NCBI RefSeq assembly: GCF_030815415.1 | Contig: NZ_JAUSWW010000001.1 | Span: 5,332,001 to 5,396,000 of the forward strand | Direction of reading: 5' to 3' | DNA: 64,000 bases | Origin: Streptomyces canus | GTDB lineage: Bacteria > Actinomycetota > Actinomycetes > Streptomycetales > Streptomycetaceae | Part shown: positions 8,011 through 17,002 of the stretch, in pieces | How the letters are laid out: each line of letters opens with the position of its first letter | Numbering within the stretch: position 1 is the first letter of the stretch | Notes under the pieces: model-generated | Database searches by the model: none | What the model was told of the DNA's origin: nothing | What the model saw: only the letters and a program-made list of their open reading frames with translations | Program-made: the position numbers and the translations under genes

Positions 8011-9324
8011 GTGCCCCACCCCTTCACCCCCGTCGCCACCGTCCCCGTGGACCGGGCCGGCGCCCGCGTCCACGAGGAGGGCTGGCAGTCCTGGAGCCCC
8101 AGCGGCGCCTACGCCCTCGACGAACGGCCGTACCGCCCGACCAACGACAACTGGGCGACCGTCTGCTACCGCCCGGGCGTCACCGTCCCCGAGGGGGCCT
8201 TCCAGGGCGAGGGACTGCTGGCCCTCGCACCCGGCGACGGCTCCCCGGTCCGCCTGTGGGCGGCGCCGGAGCCCTCCAAAGAGGTCCCGTCGATCCGCCT
8301 GACCGTCGACGGCGACACAGCGGTGGTCACCGCGGACGGACCTGTGAAGGAGTGGACGGGTGCCACCGTCCAGGCGGTGCTGGGCGATTGGGCCGCGGCG
8401 TTCGGTGTCCGGGCCCCGCGCCCGGCGCCCACCGTCTGGTGCTCCTGGTACGAGTACTTCACGCAGGTCACCGAGGACGACATCCACGAGAACCTCCGCG
8501 CGATGGACACCCTCGACCTGCCCGTCGACGTGGTCCAGATCGACGACGGCTACCAGAAGGCCCTCGGCGACTGGCTCACCCTCTCCGGCCGCTTCCGCTC
8601 CCGCCGGGGCATCGCGGACGCGATCCGGGCGCGGGGCAGGAGGGCGGGCATCTGGACGGCACCCTTCCTCGTCGACCCGGCGAGCGACCTGGCCGCCGAA
8701 CACCCCGACTGGCTGGTCAAGGACCTCGACGGCGGCTTCCTGCACGCCGGCCGCAACTGGGGCCACGACCTGAGCGTCCTGGACACGACCCACCCGGAGG
8801 CGGCCGCGTACCTGACGGACGTCTTCCGGACGCTGCGCGCCGAGGGCTACGACTACTTCAAGGTCGACTTCCTGTACGCGGGCGCGCTGGAGGGCGTACG
8901 GCATTCCGACGCGGACCCCCTCACGGCGTACCGCCAGGGCATCGAGCTGATCCGGGAGGCGATCGGCGAGGACGCCTACCTCCTGGGCTGCGGCGCCCCG
9001 ATCCTGCCCTCCATCGGCCTCTTCGACGCCATGCGCGTCAGCCCCGACACGGCCCCGCACCGCCGCCCAGAGGCCGACGACTACAGCCAGCCCGGCCAGG
9101 ACCCGGCGGAGTTCACGGGTGCCGCCCGCCAGTGGCAGCACGGCCGGTTCTGGGTCAACGACCCCGACTGTCTGATGGCCCGCCCGGCCGTGGAGACCCG
9201 CGAACGCTGGGCGGCCCATGTGGAGGCGACCGGCGGTCTGATGGCGTCGAGCGACCGGCTGCTGTCCCTGGACCGGTGGGGTGTGGAGACGACGCGCCGG
9301 CTCCTGGGCGGAGACGCCCGATGA
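8011..9324 (+). CDS. Alpha-galactosidase, GH36/GH-D clan
   Basis: A 437-residue cytoplasmic glycosidase (no signal peptide) with clan GH-D motifs: GWQSWSPSG (about 25-33), VWCSWYEYF (142-150), VVQIDDGYQKALGDW (174-188), KVDFLYAG with the likely nucleophile Asp 286, and MRVSPDTAP with the likely acid/base Asp 346. It would remove terminal alpha-galactosyl units (raffinose-, melibiose- or galactomannan-type sugars) after import. It is shorter than the roughly 700-residue GH36 enzymes but matches compact actinobacterial members. It starts at GTG 8011, 28 bases after the permease. Substrate detail is inferred from the family. Confidence 0.85.
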   Translation: MPHPFTPVATVPVDRAGARVHEEGWQSWSPSGAYALDERPYRPTNDNWATVCYRPGVTVPEGAFQGEGLLALAPGDGSPVRLWAAPEPSKEVPSIRLTVDGDTAVVTADGPVKEWTGATVQAVLGDWAAAFGVRAPRPAPTVWCSWYEYFTQVTEDDIHENLRAMDTLDLPVDVVQIDDGYQKALGDWLTLSGRFRSRRGIADAIRARGRRAGIWTAPFLVDPASDLAAEHPDWLVKDLDGGFLHAGRNWGHDLSVLDTTHPEAAAYLTDVFRTLRAEGYDYFKVDFLYAGALEGVRHSDADPLTAYRQGIELIREAIGEDAYLLGCGAPILPSIGLFDAMRVSPDTAPHRRPEADDYSQPGQDPAEFTGAARQWQHGRFWVNDPDCLMARPAVETRERWAAHVEATGGLMASSDRLLSLDRWGVETTRRLLGGDAR

Positions 9325-11309
9325 TCCCGCAGGGCATCGCCTACGGCGGTGACTACAACCCCGAGCAGTGGCCCGAGGAGGTCTGGGCCGAGGACATGCG
9401 CCTCATGGCCGAGGCCGGGGTGACCATGGTCAGCGTCGGGATCTTCTCCTGGGCACTCCTGGAGCCGAGGGAGGGCGCGTACGACTTCTCCTTGCTGGAC
9501 CGCGTCCTCGACATGCTCCACGCCCACGGCATCGCGGCGGACCTGGCGACCCCGACGGCGGCACCGCCGGCGTGGTTCTTCGTCAAGCACCCCGAGGCGC
9601 TCCCGGTGGACAAGGACGGCAGGGCACTGTCGTACGGCAGCCGCCAGACGTTCTGCCCGTCGAGCCCCGCCTATCGGGAGGCGGCGCTGCGGATGGCCCG
9701 TGCGCTCGGGGAGCGGTACGCCGGCCACCCGGCGGTCGTGATGTGGCACGTCCACAACGAGTACGGCTGCCACAACCCGGAGTGCTTCTGCGAGGAGAGC
9801 GCGGCGGCGTTCCGGGGCTGGCTGCGCGAGAAGTACCGCGGTCTGGAGGCGCTCAACGACGCCTGGGGCACCCGCTTCTGGAGCCAGTGGTACTACGACT
9901 GGGACGAGATCATCCCGCCCCGCGCCACGGGCGCCGTCCCCAACCCGGCCCACCTGCTGGACTGGCGCCGCTTCTGCAGCGACGCGCTGCTCTCGCTGTG
10001 CGAGGCGGAGCGCGAGGTGCTGCGGGAGGCGGCGCCGAAGATCCCCGCGACCACCAACTTCATGGTGATGCACAACTTCGACGCGCTGGACTACTGGCGC
10101 TGGGCCCCGAAGCTGGACGTGGTCTCCAACGACCACTACCTCCGCTCCACCGACCCCGAGTCGCACATCGACCTCGCGCTCAGCGGCGACCTGGTCCGCT
10201 CGCTGGCCGGCGGGCCCTGGCTGCTGATGGAGCACTCGACGGGCGCGGTGAACTGGCAGCCGGTCAACCGGGCCAAGAATCCCGGGGAGTTGCGCCGCAA
10301 CGCGCTGGCCCATGTGGCCCGGGGCGCCGACGGCATCGCCTACTTCCAGTGGCGGGCGGCGAAGGCGGGCGCCGAGCAGTGGCACTCGGCGATGCTGCCG
10401 CACGCCGGCACCGACAGCCAGATCTGGCACGACGTCGTCCAACTCGGCGCGGACTTGAAGGCGTTGGGGGAGGTGCGCGGCTCGACCGTGCCGGCGCAGG
10501 TCGCCATCGTCTGGGACTGGGACGCCCGCTGGGCCCTGGAACTGCCCTCGCAGCCGAGCGCGGAGCTCCGCTTCCAGGAGCTGGTCCGGGCCTGGTACGA
10601 GCCGTTGTGGCGGTCGGGCATCGCGGTGGACTTCGTCCACCCGGAGGCGGACCTGTCCTCGTACCGCCTGGTCCTGGCGCCCAGCCTGTACCTGGTCGAC
10701 GACGAGGGCGCGGCGAATCTGACGGGCTTCGCGGAGCGCGGCGGCACCTTGGCCGTGGGCTTCCACAGCGGGGCGGTCGACCCCAACTGCCATGTGCGGC
10801 TCGGGGGTTACCCGGGAGCGTTCCGCGAGGCGCTCGGGGTGCGCACGGACGAGCTGTTCCCGCTGCTGCCGGGTGAGTCGGTGGAGCTGAGCGACGGCGG
10901 TACGGCACGGCTGTGGTCGGAGCGGGTGCGTCTGGCGGGCGCGGAGGCGATCACGACGTACACGACCGGCCCGCTGGCGGACGTACCCGCGGTGACCCGC
11001 AACTCCTTCGGCACGGGCACCACGTGGTACCTGGCCACCCAGCCGGACCCGGCGACGCTCGCCGCCCTCCTCGACCGCATCCGCACGGAGGCGGGCGTGA
11101 TGCCGGTCCTCAGCACGCCGGAGGGTGTGGAGGCGGTGCTGCGGCGCGGTACGGAAGCGGACTACCTCTTCCTGATCAACCACACCGAGGCGAGCGCGGA
11201 GATCCCCGTGTCCGGCGAGGCCCGCGAACTGCTCACCGGGAAGCCGGTGCCGGGCGCGGTCACCGTCGCGGCGGGCGAAGTGGCGGTGGTGAGGGAGCCG
11301 CGCGAGTAG
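9321..11309 (+). CDS. Beta-galactosidase, GH42
   Basis: A 662-residue GH42 enzyme with the three-domain layout: TIM barrel (about 1-390), a trimerisation domain containing the RGSTVPAQVAIVWDWDARWAL strand, and a small C-terminal beta domain. The acid/base is Glu 147 in HVHNEYG and the likely nucleophile is Glu 304 in LLMEHSTG. Cys 112, 150, 155 and 157 form the metal-binding cluster typical of the family. There is no signal peptide, so it acts on imported sugar. ATG 9321 overlaps the upstream stop (ATGA), giving strict coupling to the alpha-galactosidase. The pair could strip both alpha- and beta-linked galactose from oligosaccharides. Confidence 0.93.
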   Translation: MIPQGIAYGGDYNPEQWPEEVWAEDMRLMAEAGVTMVSVGIFSWALLEPREGAYDFSLLDRVLDMLHAHGIAADLATPTAAPPAWFFVKHPEALPVDKDGRALSYGSRQTFCPSSPAYREAALRMARALGERYAGHPAVVMWHVHNEYGCHNPECFCEESAAAFRGWLREKYRGLEALNDAWGTRFWSQWYYDWDEIIPPRATGAVPNPAHLLDWRRFCSDALLSLCEAEREVLREAAPKIPATTNFMVMHNFDALDYWRWAPKLDVVSNDHYLRSTDPESHIDLALSGDLVRSLAGGPWLLMEHSTGAVNWQPVNRAKNPGELRRNALAHVARGADGIAYFQWRAAKAGAEQWHSAMLPHAGTDSQIWHDVVQLGADLKALGEVRGSTVPAQVAIVWDWDARWALELPSQPSAELRFQELVRAWYEPLWRSGIAVDFVHPEADLSSYRLVLAPSLYLVDDEGAANLTGFAERGGTLAVGFHSGAVDPNCHVRLGGYPGAFREALGVRTDELFPLLPGESVELSDGGTARLWSERVRLAGAEAITTYTTGPLADVPAVTRNSFGTGTTWYLATQPDPATLAALLDRIRTEAGVMPVLSTPEGVEAVLRRGTEADYLFLINHTEASAEIPVSGEARELLTGKPVPGAVTVAAGEVAVVREPRE

Positions 11310-11572
11310 CGATGAGTTTCTCTGCGGGCCTCGGTCACAGTGGCGACACCTACCGGCCACGGCCACGCCAACGCGCTGGTGGCGCACACCCTGGCCGAGG
11401 GCAGGTGCCGTTCCGGACCCCGGTCCCATTACCACTCCCGGCTGTGATTCAGCTGTTCTGGAACCTCTAAATCCGTTAATTTCCGGAGAACTCTTCTACA
11501 ACCTTCCGTCACATGCGTCTGTCTGCCTTACGCAGAGATGTTCGACAGGTTCATGGAAGAGGAGCTCAGAAC

Positions 11573-13270
11573 GTGACCGTGCGTTCCTTTGCCCGGCGGA
11601 TGCGCCCGCGAGTCGAGCGGAAGGCCGCCGAGAGCGTGTGGCAGCTGCGTACCATGCGGCGCCGCCGTCGGGCCGCGGTCACGGATCCGGTCCTCCGACC
11701 GGTGGCGGTGCGCGGCCAGCAGCTCTACGGCCGGGTCGTGACGCGGTTCAGCGCCGCCGAGGCGGCCGCCACCAACCTCGGCCTGGTCGTCGCCGCACTG
11801 GAGCAGGAAGAAATCCCGTACTTCCTGGTGCCGACCGCCCGCACCCGGCACACGCTCGGCGTGAACGTCGTCGACCGGGAGCGCCTGCTCACCGCCCTGG
11901 AGACGCAGAACGAGGGCAAGGCGGTCTTCATCGGCCGCCCCATGCCCGGCGGAAAGCTCAAGCACCCCGCGCTGTTCATGGACGGCGCCCTGCCGGCCGG
12001 GCTGCGCACCGCCCCCATCCTGCGGGTCGGGGAGAACCACCTCGGCCCCGCGGGCCAGCTGCTCGCCGGGCCCGAGCTCGCCTGCGACATCGAGTTCTGG
12101 GAGGACGGCGCCGACCTCCTCGCCTCCGCCGACGGCCCCCGGCGCCTGGCCAAGGTGCAGCCGCAGGCGTCCGAGGACATCTTCGCCGACTCCCTCGTCG
12201 CGCCCCGCAACAACGGCATCACCGACGTCCTGCCGGCCTCCGAGCAGCAGCCCGCCACCGTCCGGGTCGGCGACCGGGAGCTGCCGAGCTTCGTCCCGCT
12301 CACCCTGCCGACCGTCGACGACGTGACCTTCCCCGTCGACGTCGTCTACACCTGGGTCGACGGCGAGGAGCCCGAGATGCGGGCCAAGCGGGCCCGCCAC
12401 CAGGACCGCGGCACCGCCGAGATCCTGGACAAGGAGACCAACGCCTCCCGCTACACCAGCCATGACGAGCTGAAGTACTCGCTGCGCTCGCTCGCGATGT
12501 ACGCCGACTTCGTCCGCCACATCTACATCGTGACCGACGGCCAGAAGCCGCACTGGCTCGACGACACCGCCCCCGGGCTCACCGTCGTCGACCACCGCGA
12601 CATCTTCCCCGCGGACGTCCTGCCGGTCTTCAACTCGCACGCGATCGAGACCCGGCTGCACCACATCCCGGGCCTGTCGGACCACTACCTGTACTTCAAC
12701 GACGACGTGTTCGTCGGCCGCCGGGTCACCCCGGAGCACTTCTTCCACGGCAGCGGCCTGATGAAGATCCCGGTGTCCCCGCTCAAGATCGGCGTCGGCA
12801 AGCCGCACGCCGAGGAGACGGCCACCAACTCCGCCAGCAAGAACGTCCGCCGGCTCCTGCTGGAGAGGTTCGGGCGGATGACGACGAACAACTTCATGCA
12901 CACCCCGCTGCCCCAGCAGCGCCGAACCCACCAGGTGCTCGAAGAGCTCTTCCCGGAGGACATCCGCCGCACCACGGCCTCCCGCTTCCGCTCCCCGCAG
13001 GACATCGCGGTGACGGCCCCGCTGCTCTACCAGTACGCCCTGATGACCGGCCACGGCCTGCCCGGCAAGTACAGCTTCCGGTACGTCAACATCAGCCGCC
13101 CGGACGCCGACCGACGCCTGGCCGACCTGCGCCGCAGCCGCCGCTTCGACTTCTTCTGCCTCAACGACGTCGACGTACCGCCCGAGGAACGGGAGCAGGT
13201 GAGCGTCCGGATGCACGAGTTCCTGGAGGACTACTTCCCCTTCGCGAGCCCGTACGAGAAGCAGAGCTGA
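11573..13270 (+). CDS. Stealth family capsular polysaccharide phosphotransferase (copy 1)
   Basis: A 565-residue cytoplasmic protein with the four Stealth conserved regions: CR1 VDVVYTWVDGEEPEM (about 256), CR2 RYTSHDELKYSLRSL (293), CR3 HYLYFNDDVFVG (370) and CR4 FFCLNDVDVPP (527). Stealth proteins transfer sugar-1-phosphates to make phosphodiester-linked polysaccharides; characterised members work on capsules and exopolysaccharides. GTG 11573 has GGAAGAGGAG upstream. The 263-base gap before it (11310-11572) holds its promoter region; no gene was seen there. Its own paralogue follows 21 bases downstream. The polymer is unknown; no other glycan-synthesis gene is adjacent. Confidence 0.9.
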   Translation: MTVRSFARRMRPRVERKAAESVWQLRTMRRRRRAAVTDPVLRPVAVRGQQLYGRVVTRFSAAEAAATNLGLVVAALEQEEIPYFLVPTARTRHTLGVNVVDRERLLTALETQNEGKAVFIGRPMPGGKLKHPALFMDGALPAGLRTAPILRVGENHLGPAGQLLAGPELACDIEFWEDGADLLASADGPRRLAKVQPQASEDIFADSLVAPRNNGITDVLPASEQQPATVRVGDRELPSFVPLTLPTVDDVTFPVDVVYTWVDGEEPEMRAKRARHQDRGTAEILDKETNASRYTSHDELKYSLRSLAMYADFVRHIYIVTDGQKPHWLDDTAPGLTVVDHRDIFPADVLPVFNSHAIETRLHHIPGLSDHYLYFNDDVFVGRRVTPEHFFHGSGLMKIPVSPLKIGVGKPHAEETATNSASKNVRRLLLERFGRMTTNNFMHTPLPQQRRTHQVLEELFPEDIRRTTASRFRSPQDIAVTAPLLYQYALMTGHGLPGKYSFRYVNISRPDADRRLADLRRSRRFDFFCLNDVDVPPEEREQVSVRMHEFLEDYFPFASPYEKQS

Positions 13271-13291
13271 CGGGACCGGGGGGACAAGGAC

Positions 13292-15082
13292 ATGGGGGGC
13301 ATGGACATCCGTGACCGCTTCGGAATGCCGGGGGGCATCCGAACGGTCCGGGACTTTCTCGTACGGCTGAGGCTCTGGCTCGCGGCCCGGCTCTGGGCGC
13401 TGCGCACCGCCCGGGCCCGCCGGCGCCTGCGGGCCGCCGTCCCTGGGCTCCGCCGGGTCACCTTCGGACCGACGCGGCTGTACGGCCGTATCGTCGCCGG
13501 ATACACCGCGGCGGACGCCGTCGAGGCCGACCTCGAACGGGTCTGCACCCTGCTGGACGGACTCGGCGTCCCGTACTTCCTGGTCCCCGCCGACCACGGA
13601 CAGGGGGTGCCGCGCCAGGTCATCGGCGTGGCGGAGACGCACCGCGACACGATCCTCCAGCGGGCCGCCCAGCGCTTCGCCTCCGGTGTGGGATACGCCG
13701 GGGCCGTAGGACCGGACGGCGGGGTGACCGCCGCGGCACTGTGGGCCGACGGGAAGCTGCCGCGGGCGCTGCGGCGGGCCGAGGTGCTCCGCACCGGCGT
13801 GGTGCGCCTGGGCCCCGAGGGCCAGGTCCTCACCGGTCTCGAAACGGGCTGCGACATCGAGTTCTGGCGGCACGGCCGCGACCTCGCCACGGACCCCTCC
13901 TGGCTCACCGTGCCCGGCAGCCGGATGCCGGACGTCTTCGGCCCGGCACTGGTCGCCCCGCGCCACAACCCGGTGTCGGAGGTCCTCCCGGTGTCGGCGC
14001 AACGCCCCGCCGTCGTCGCGGGCCGCCGTCGCGGCGTGCCCACCTTCGCCCCGTTCGCCGAGCCCGGCATCGACGCGGTGCGCTTCCCCGTCGACGCCGT
14101 CTACACCTGGGTCGACGGCGACGACCCCGCGATGGCGGCCAAGCGCCGCGCCCACCAGGCGCTCTCCCACAACACCATCGCCCCGCGCGAGACCGGCGCC
14201 TCCCGCTACACCAGCCACGACGAGCTGAGGTACGCCCTGCGCTCGCTGGAGATGTACGCCGGTTTCGTCCGGCACGTCTACCTGGTGACCGACTCCCAGA
14301 TCCCGGACTGGCTGGACCCGCAGGCGGAAGGCCTGACCGTGATCGACCACCGGGACATCCTCCCGGCGGACGCGCTCCCCGTCTTCAACTCCCACGCGAT
14401 AGAGAGCCGCCTGCACCACATCCCGGGCCTGTCGGAGCACTACCTCTACTTCAACGACGACGTCTTCATCAACCGTCCGGTAGGGGCCGAGCACTTCTTC
14501 CACGGCAGCGGCATCGCCCGCATCCCCCTCTCCCCGCTGAAGCTGGGCATAGGCGATCCGCACCCCCTGGAACCGGCCCCGAACTCCGCGGGCAAGAACG
14601 CCCGCGAGATCATCAGCCGCTTCCACGGCAGACATATCACCCACAAGTCCCTGCACACCCCGCACCCCCAACTGCTGTCGGTCATGCGGGAGATGGAGAG
14701 CCTGGGCATCGAGGAGCTGGACCGCACCTCGTACTCCCGCTTCCGCTCGACGTCCGACGTGGCTCCGGTATCGACCCTCCACCACCACTGGGCGATGGCG
14801 ACCGCCCGCGCCGTCCCGGCCGACTACCGCTTCCGCTACGTCCAGCTCGGCACCCCGGACATGCGCCGCCGCCTGTCCCGCCTGGCGGCCGGCGAGGACG
14901 TCGACTTCTTCTGCCTTAACGACGTGGACACGCCCCCCGAGGCCAGATCAGCGGCCCAAGCGGCCATCAGCGCCTTCCTGGAACGCAAGTACCCCTTCCC
15001 GAGCCGCTACGAATCAACGCCCCGCCCCCCGGCCCACCCCGTCCCCCACAGAACGGCCCAGCACGCCGGCGACCCCCTCTGA
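13292..15082 (+). CDS. Stealth family capsular polysaccharide phosphotransferase (copy 2)
   Basis: A 596-residue paralogue of the preceding gene, with the same four regions: VDAVYTWVDGDDPAM (about 268), RYTSHDELRYALRSL (305), HYLYFNDDVFIN (383) and FFCLNDVDTPP (538). Both copies share a long N-terminal extension ahead of CR1 with a matching block (YGRIVAGYTAADAVEAD here, YGRVVTRFSAAEAAATN in copy 1). The start ATG 13292 lies after GGGGGGACAAGG. Tandem duplication with extensive divergence suggests two transferases with different donor or acceptor sugars working on one polymer. The gene ends 35 bases before the left attachment repeat of the tRNA-Ser island. Confidence 0.88.
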   Translation: MGGMDIRDRFGMPGGIRTVRDFLVRLRLWLAARLWALRTARARRRLRAAVPGLRRVTFGPTRLYGRIVAGYTAADAVEADLERVCTLLDGLGVPYFLVPADHGQGVPRQVIGVAETHRDTILQRAAQRFASGVGYAGAVGPDGGVTAAALWADGKLPRALRRAEVLRTGVVRLGPEGQVLTGLETGCDIEFWRHGRDLATDPSWLTVPGSRMPDVFGPALVAPRHNPVSEVLPVSAQRPAVVAGRRRGVPTFAPFAEPGIDAVRFPVDAVYTWVDGDDPAMAAKRRAHQALSHNTIAPRETGASRYTSHDELRYALRSLEMYAGFVRHVYLVTDSQIPDWLDPQAEGLTVIDHRDILPADALPVFNSHAIESRLHHIPGLSEHYLYFNDDVFINRPVGAEHFFHGSGIARIPLSPLKLGIGDPHPLEPAPNSAGKNAREIISRFHGRHITHKSLHTPHPQLLSVMREMESLGIEELDRTSYSRFRSTSDVAPVSTLHHHWAMATARAVPADYRFRYVQLGTPDMRRRLSRLAAGEDVDFFCLNDVDTPPEARSAAQAAISAFLERKYPFPSRYESTPRPPAHPVPHRTAQHAGDPL

Positions 15083-15117
15083 CCCGGACAACGAGATCTG
15101 AGACCAACGACGAAAGA

Positions 15118-15221
15118 CCCCACCGCGAACGGTGGGGCCCTTCGACATCGTGCCCGGTGAGGCACTGGCGGAGGATACGAGATTCGAACTCGTGAGGGGT
15201 TGCCCCCAACACGCTTTCCAA
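15118..15221. repeat. Left copy of the 104-bp direct repeat (attachment site of tRNA-Ser island)
   Basis: Identical base for base to 18589-18692 (constant offset 3471). It holds a terminator hairpin (CCCCACCG / CGGTGGGG, CGAA loop), the acceptor-CCA end, the T arm and variable arm of tRNA-Ser, and stops in the anticodon loop, where the two copies diverge (AAATG here, AAGCG in the intact gene). This is the usual product of integration into the 3' half of a tRNA gene. The 126 bases after it (15222-15347) hold two close GAGACCAG repeats but no gene. Confidence 0.9.
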
Positions 15222-15347
15222 ATGTTCGTCTGGGGGGTTCGGGGCGGGACGGGGGCGTTCTGACCTGGGGTGGAGTAGGCCATCGGACGGATGGTGGACG
15301 GCGCCGGACGGCGCCGAATGAGACCAGAACTGAGACCAGGGCGCCGG

Positions 15348-15773
15348 TCATACTCGCTTGACGACGATCGATTCCGGAACCAGCTTCTCCAGGTCGTCCA
15401 CGTCCGATGTGAAGATGGTGACCTGCCCTTTCTGCTGTCGGGCGATGATGGCGAGCACCGCGTCGATCGCGTACTTGTGGCCGTGAAGCTTGGCGTCGGA
15501 CAGGAGTCGGCGGGCCTGGCGGGCCTCGTCCTTCCCGATGTCGGCGACTTTGAGCCGGGAGAGCACCCAGTCCCAGCGCTGCTCGGTGGTTCTGCCGTCG
15601 TACGCCTCCACCAGCGTCATGGGCGACGTGACTACTTCGGCTTCGCCCCGTGCTGCGAGGTCGAGCCAGGCGATCATCTTCCGGTCGCCACGCACAGCGA
15701 GGGACAGGGCTTCGCAGTCGAGTACGAAGGCGCGCAGTGGCCGCTGCCCGTGCTCACTGGCTCGCTTGGTCAC
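15348..15773 (-). CDS. PIN-domain toxin, VapC-like
   Basis: A 141-residue PIN-domain protein. The acidic residues of the fold are in place: Asp 19 (FVLDCEAL), Glu 56 (MTLVEAYDG), Asp 104 (YAIDAVLA) and Asp 124 (TSDVDDL). VapC-type toxins are Mg-dependent RNases that cut tRNA or rRNA. The GTG start overlaps the stop of the upstream antitoxin (GTGA), the classic antitoxin-first arrangement. It lies inside the tRNA-Ser island on the opposite strand to the other island genes, and may stabilise the element. RNA target unknown. Confidence 0.85.
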   Translation of the reverse strand: MTKRASEHGQRPLRAFVLDCEALSLAVRGDRKMIAWLDLAARGEAEVVTSPMTLVEAYDGRTTEQRWDWVLSRLKVADIGKDEARQARRLLSDAKLHGHKYAIDAVLAIIARQQKGQVTIFTSDVDDLEKLVPESIVVKRV

Positions 15774-16048
15774 GCGGCCTCTCCGGTGTTGTGTCCTCCG
15801 GCGGTGAGGCGACGCTCGTGCTCGGCGTCGAGATCTTCCAGCTCAGAGAGTGCTGCCGCGTGCTCGTCCTCGGTGACCGCGCCGTGTTCCTCCTGCAGCC
15901 AGTCGACCAGTTCCAGCAGTCGGTCCCGATCGCGCTTGAAGCGCAATGCTTCGGCGACGTACGCCGAAAGTCCCCGCTCAGCCGCCTCGGCGCGGATCTC
16001 GTCCAGGAGATCTTCGGGGATCGTCACCGTTACTTTCTTGGTTGCCAT
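15770..16048 (-). CDS. Ribbon-helix-helix-type antitoxin
   Basis: A 92-residue protein starting MATKKVTVTIPEDLLDEIR, a typical ribbon-helix-helix beta strand and first helix, followed by GLSAYVAEALRFKRDRDRL and a long acidic C-terminal helix rich in Glu and Asp that would bind and block the PIN toxin. The ATG at 16048 is chosen because the RHH domain begins there; the frame is open further upstream but without a matching domain. It probably autorepresses the pair; the AT-rich stretch around 16045-16075 is the likely promoter. Confidence 0.82.
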   Translation of the reverse strand: MATKKVTVTIPEDLLDEIRAEAAERGLSAYVAEALRFKRDRDRLLELVDWLQEEHGAVTEDEHAAALSELEDLDAEHERRLTAGGHNTGEAA

Positions 16049-16282
16049 ATAAGTCACCATACTCTTGGTGTGAATGCCCCTACCAGATTGCCGTGACCCG
16101 TGGGGCAAAGAGACCAATGGCCAATCCGTGAGCCCTGCCCATGCGTGATCGCCGACTTGTACCGCTTCACTCGGCCACCGCATGCCGTTCACTCTCATCA
16201 GCGCATGCTGCGTCGGATGAGGATGGTTGTCCTTCGCGGTGGTGAGCCTCCTGCCGTTGACGGAACGACAGGAGGAGAGTCC

Positions 16283-17002
16283 ATGTCCCTGCTGCCTTCG
16301 GCAGACGTCTTCAGGTCGATCGAGCTAAAGGTTCCGCAGCTGCTCGGTGGACAGTTGGTCTGTCCACATGTACCCGGGGAGAGATGTTCGGTCGGCGAGC
16401 ACCTCACGCTCTCGGAGGCGAAGGAAGCGGCGGCACGGGATGCCGCTGATGCTGCTGTGCGGGATGCGCTGTGGCGGTGCGTGGGGCGCGATGCCCGAAG
16501 CGACGTGCCGAACTTGGCTCAGCGTGGCCAGTTGCTCGCGTTGTACTTCATCATCCCCTACCTGCGGAAGTCGGCCGCGAGAGTCTCAAGGAGGCTCTGC
16601 GTCGATGTCGCAGAGGTGAGGTCAGCCATGCTCGTCGGCGCGTTGTACGGGCTGGCACTGGCCGCTGAAGCCGACGACATCCGTGATGAGGTCATCCGGG
16701 CTGCCAATGCCGCCGGCTGGGCGGTGGAGCGGTCTGATCCGGCCGAGCGCACGACGGATCCGCACAGCCTTGTCGACCGTGCGAGCCTCCTTGACGACGA
16801 CTACTCGCCCATCCGCAATGAGTCGGACATCCAGGCCGTCGGTGAGGTGGACTCTTTGCTGGGGGAGCGCATCAGCGGCGAACGCATGGGCGCTACCTTG
16901 CACCGCCTCGGGCTCTTGGCCGCGTTCCTCGCCTCGGGTTCGGGGCAGGTGCCCGGGGGTGAGTCCGACGAACTCGACGGACGGCAGAAGGAAGCCGAGT
17001 GA
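16283..17002 (+). CDS. Unknown island protein, mostly helical
   Basis: A 239-residue protein with no recognised domain. ATG 16283 has a strong GGAGGAG site 5-6 bases upstream. The N-terminal part holds Cys/His residues (CPHVPGERCSVGEH, about residues 27-40) that could form a small metal site, then a helical core (RGQLLALYFIIPYLRKSAARVS) reminiscent of regions in sigma-like regulators of actinomycete elements, and an acidic C-terminus. Its stop overlaps the next gene as GTGA, so the two are coupled. The family is not identified. Confidence 0.65.
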   Translation: MSLLPSADVFRSIELKVPQLLGGQLVCPHVPGERCSVGEHLTLSEAKEAAARDAADAAVRDALWRCVGRDARSDVPNLAQRGQLLALYFIIPYLRKSAARVSRRLCVDVAEVRSAMLVGALYGLALAAEADDIRDEVIRAANAAGWAVERSDPAERTTDPHSLVDRASLLDDDYSPIRNESDIQAVGEVDSLLGERISGERMGATLHRLGLLAAFLASGSGQVPGGESDELDGRQKEAE

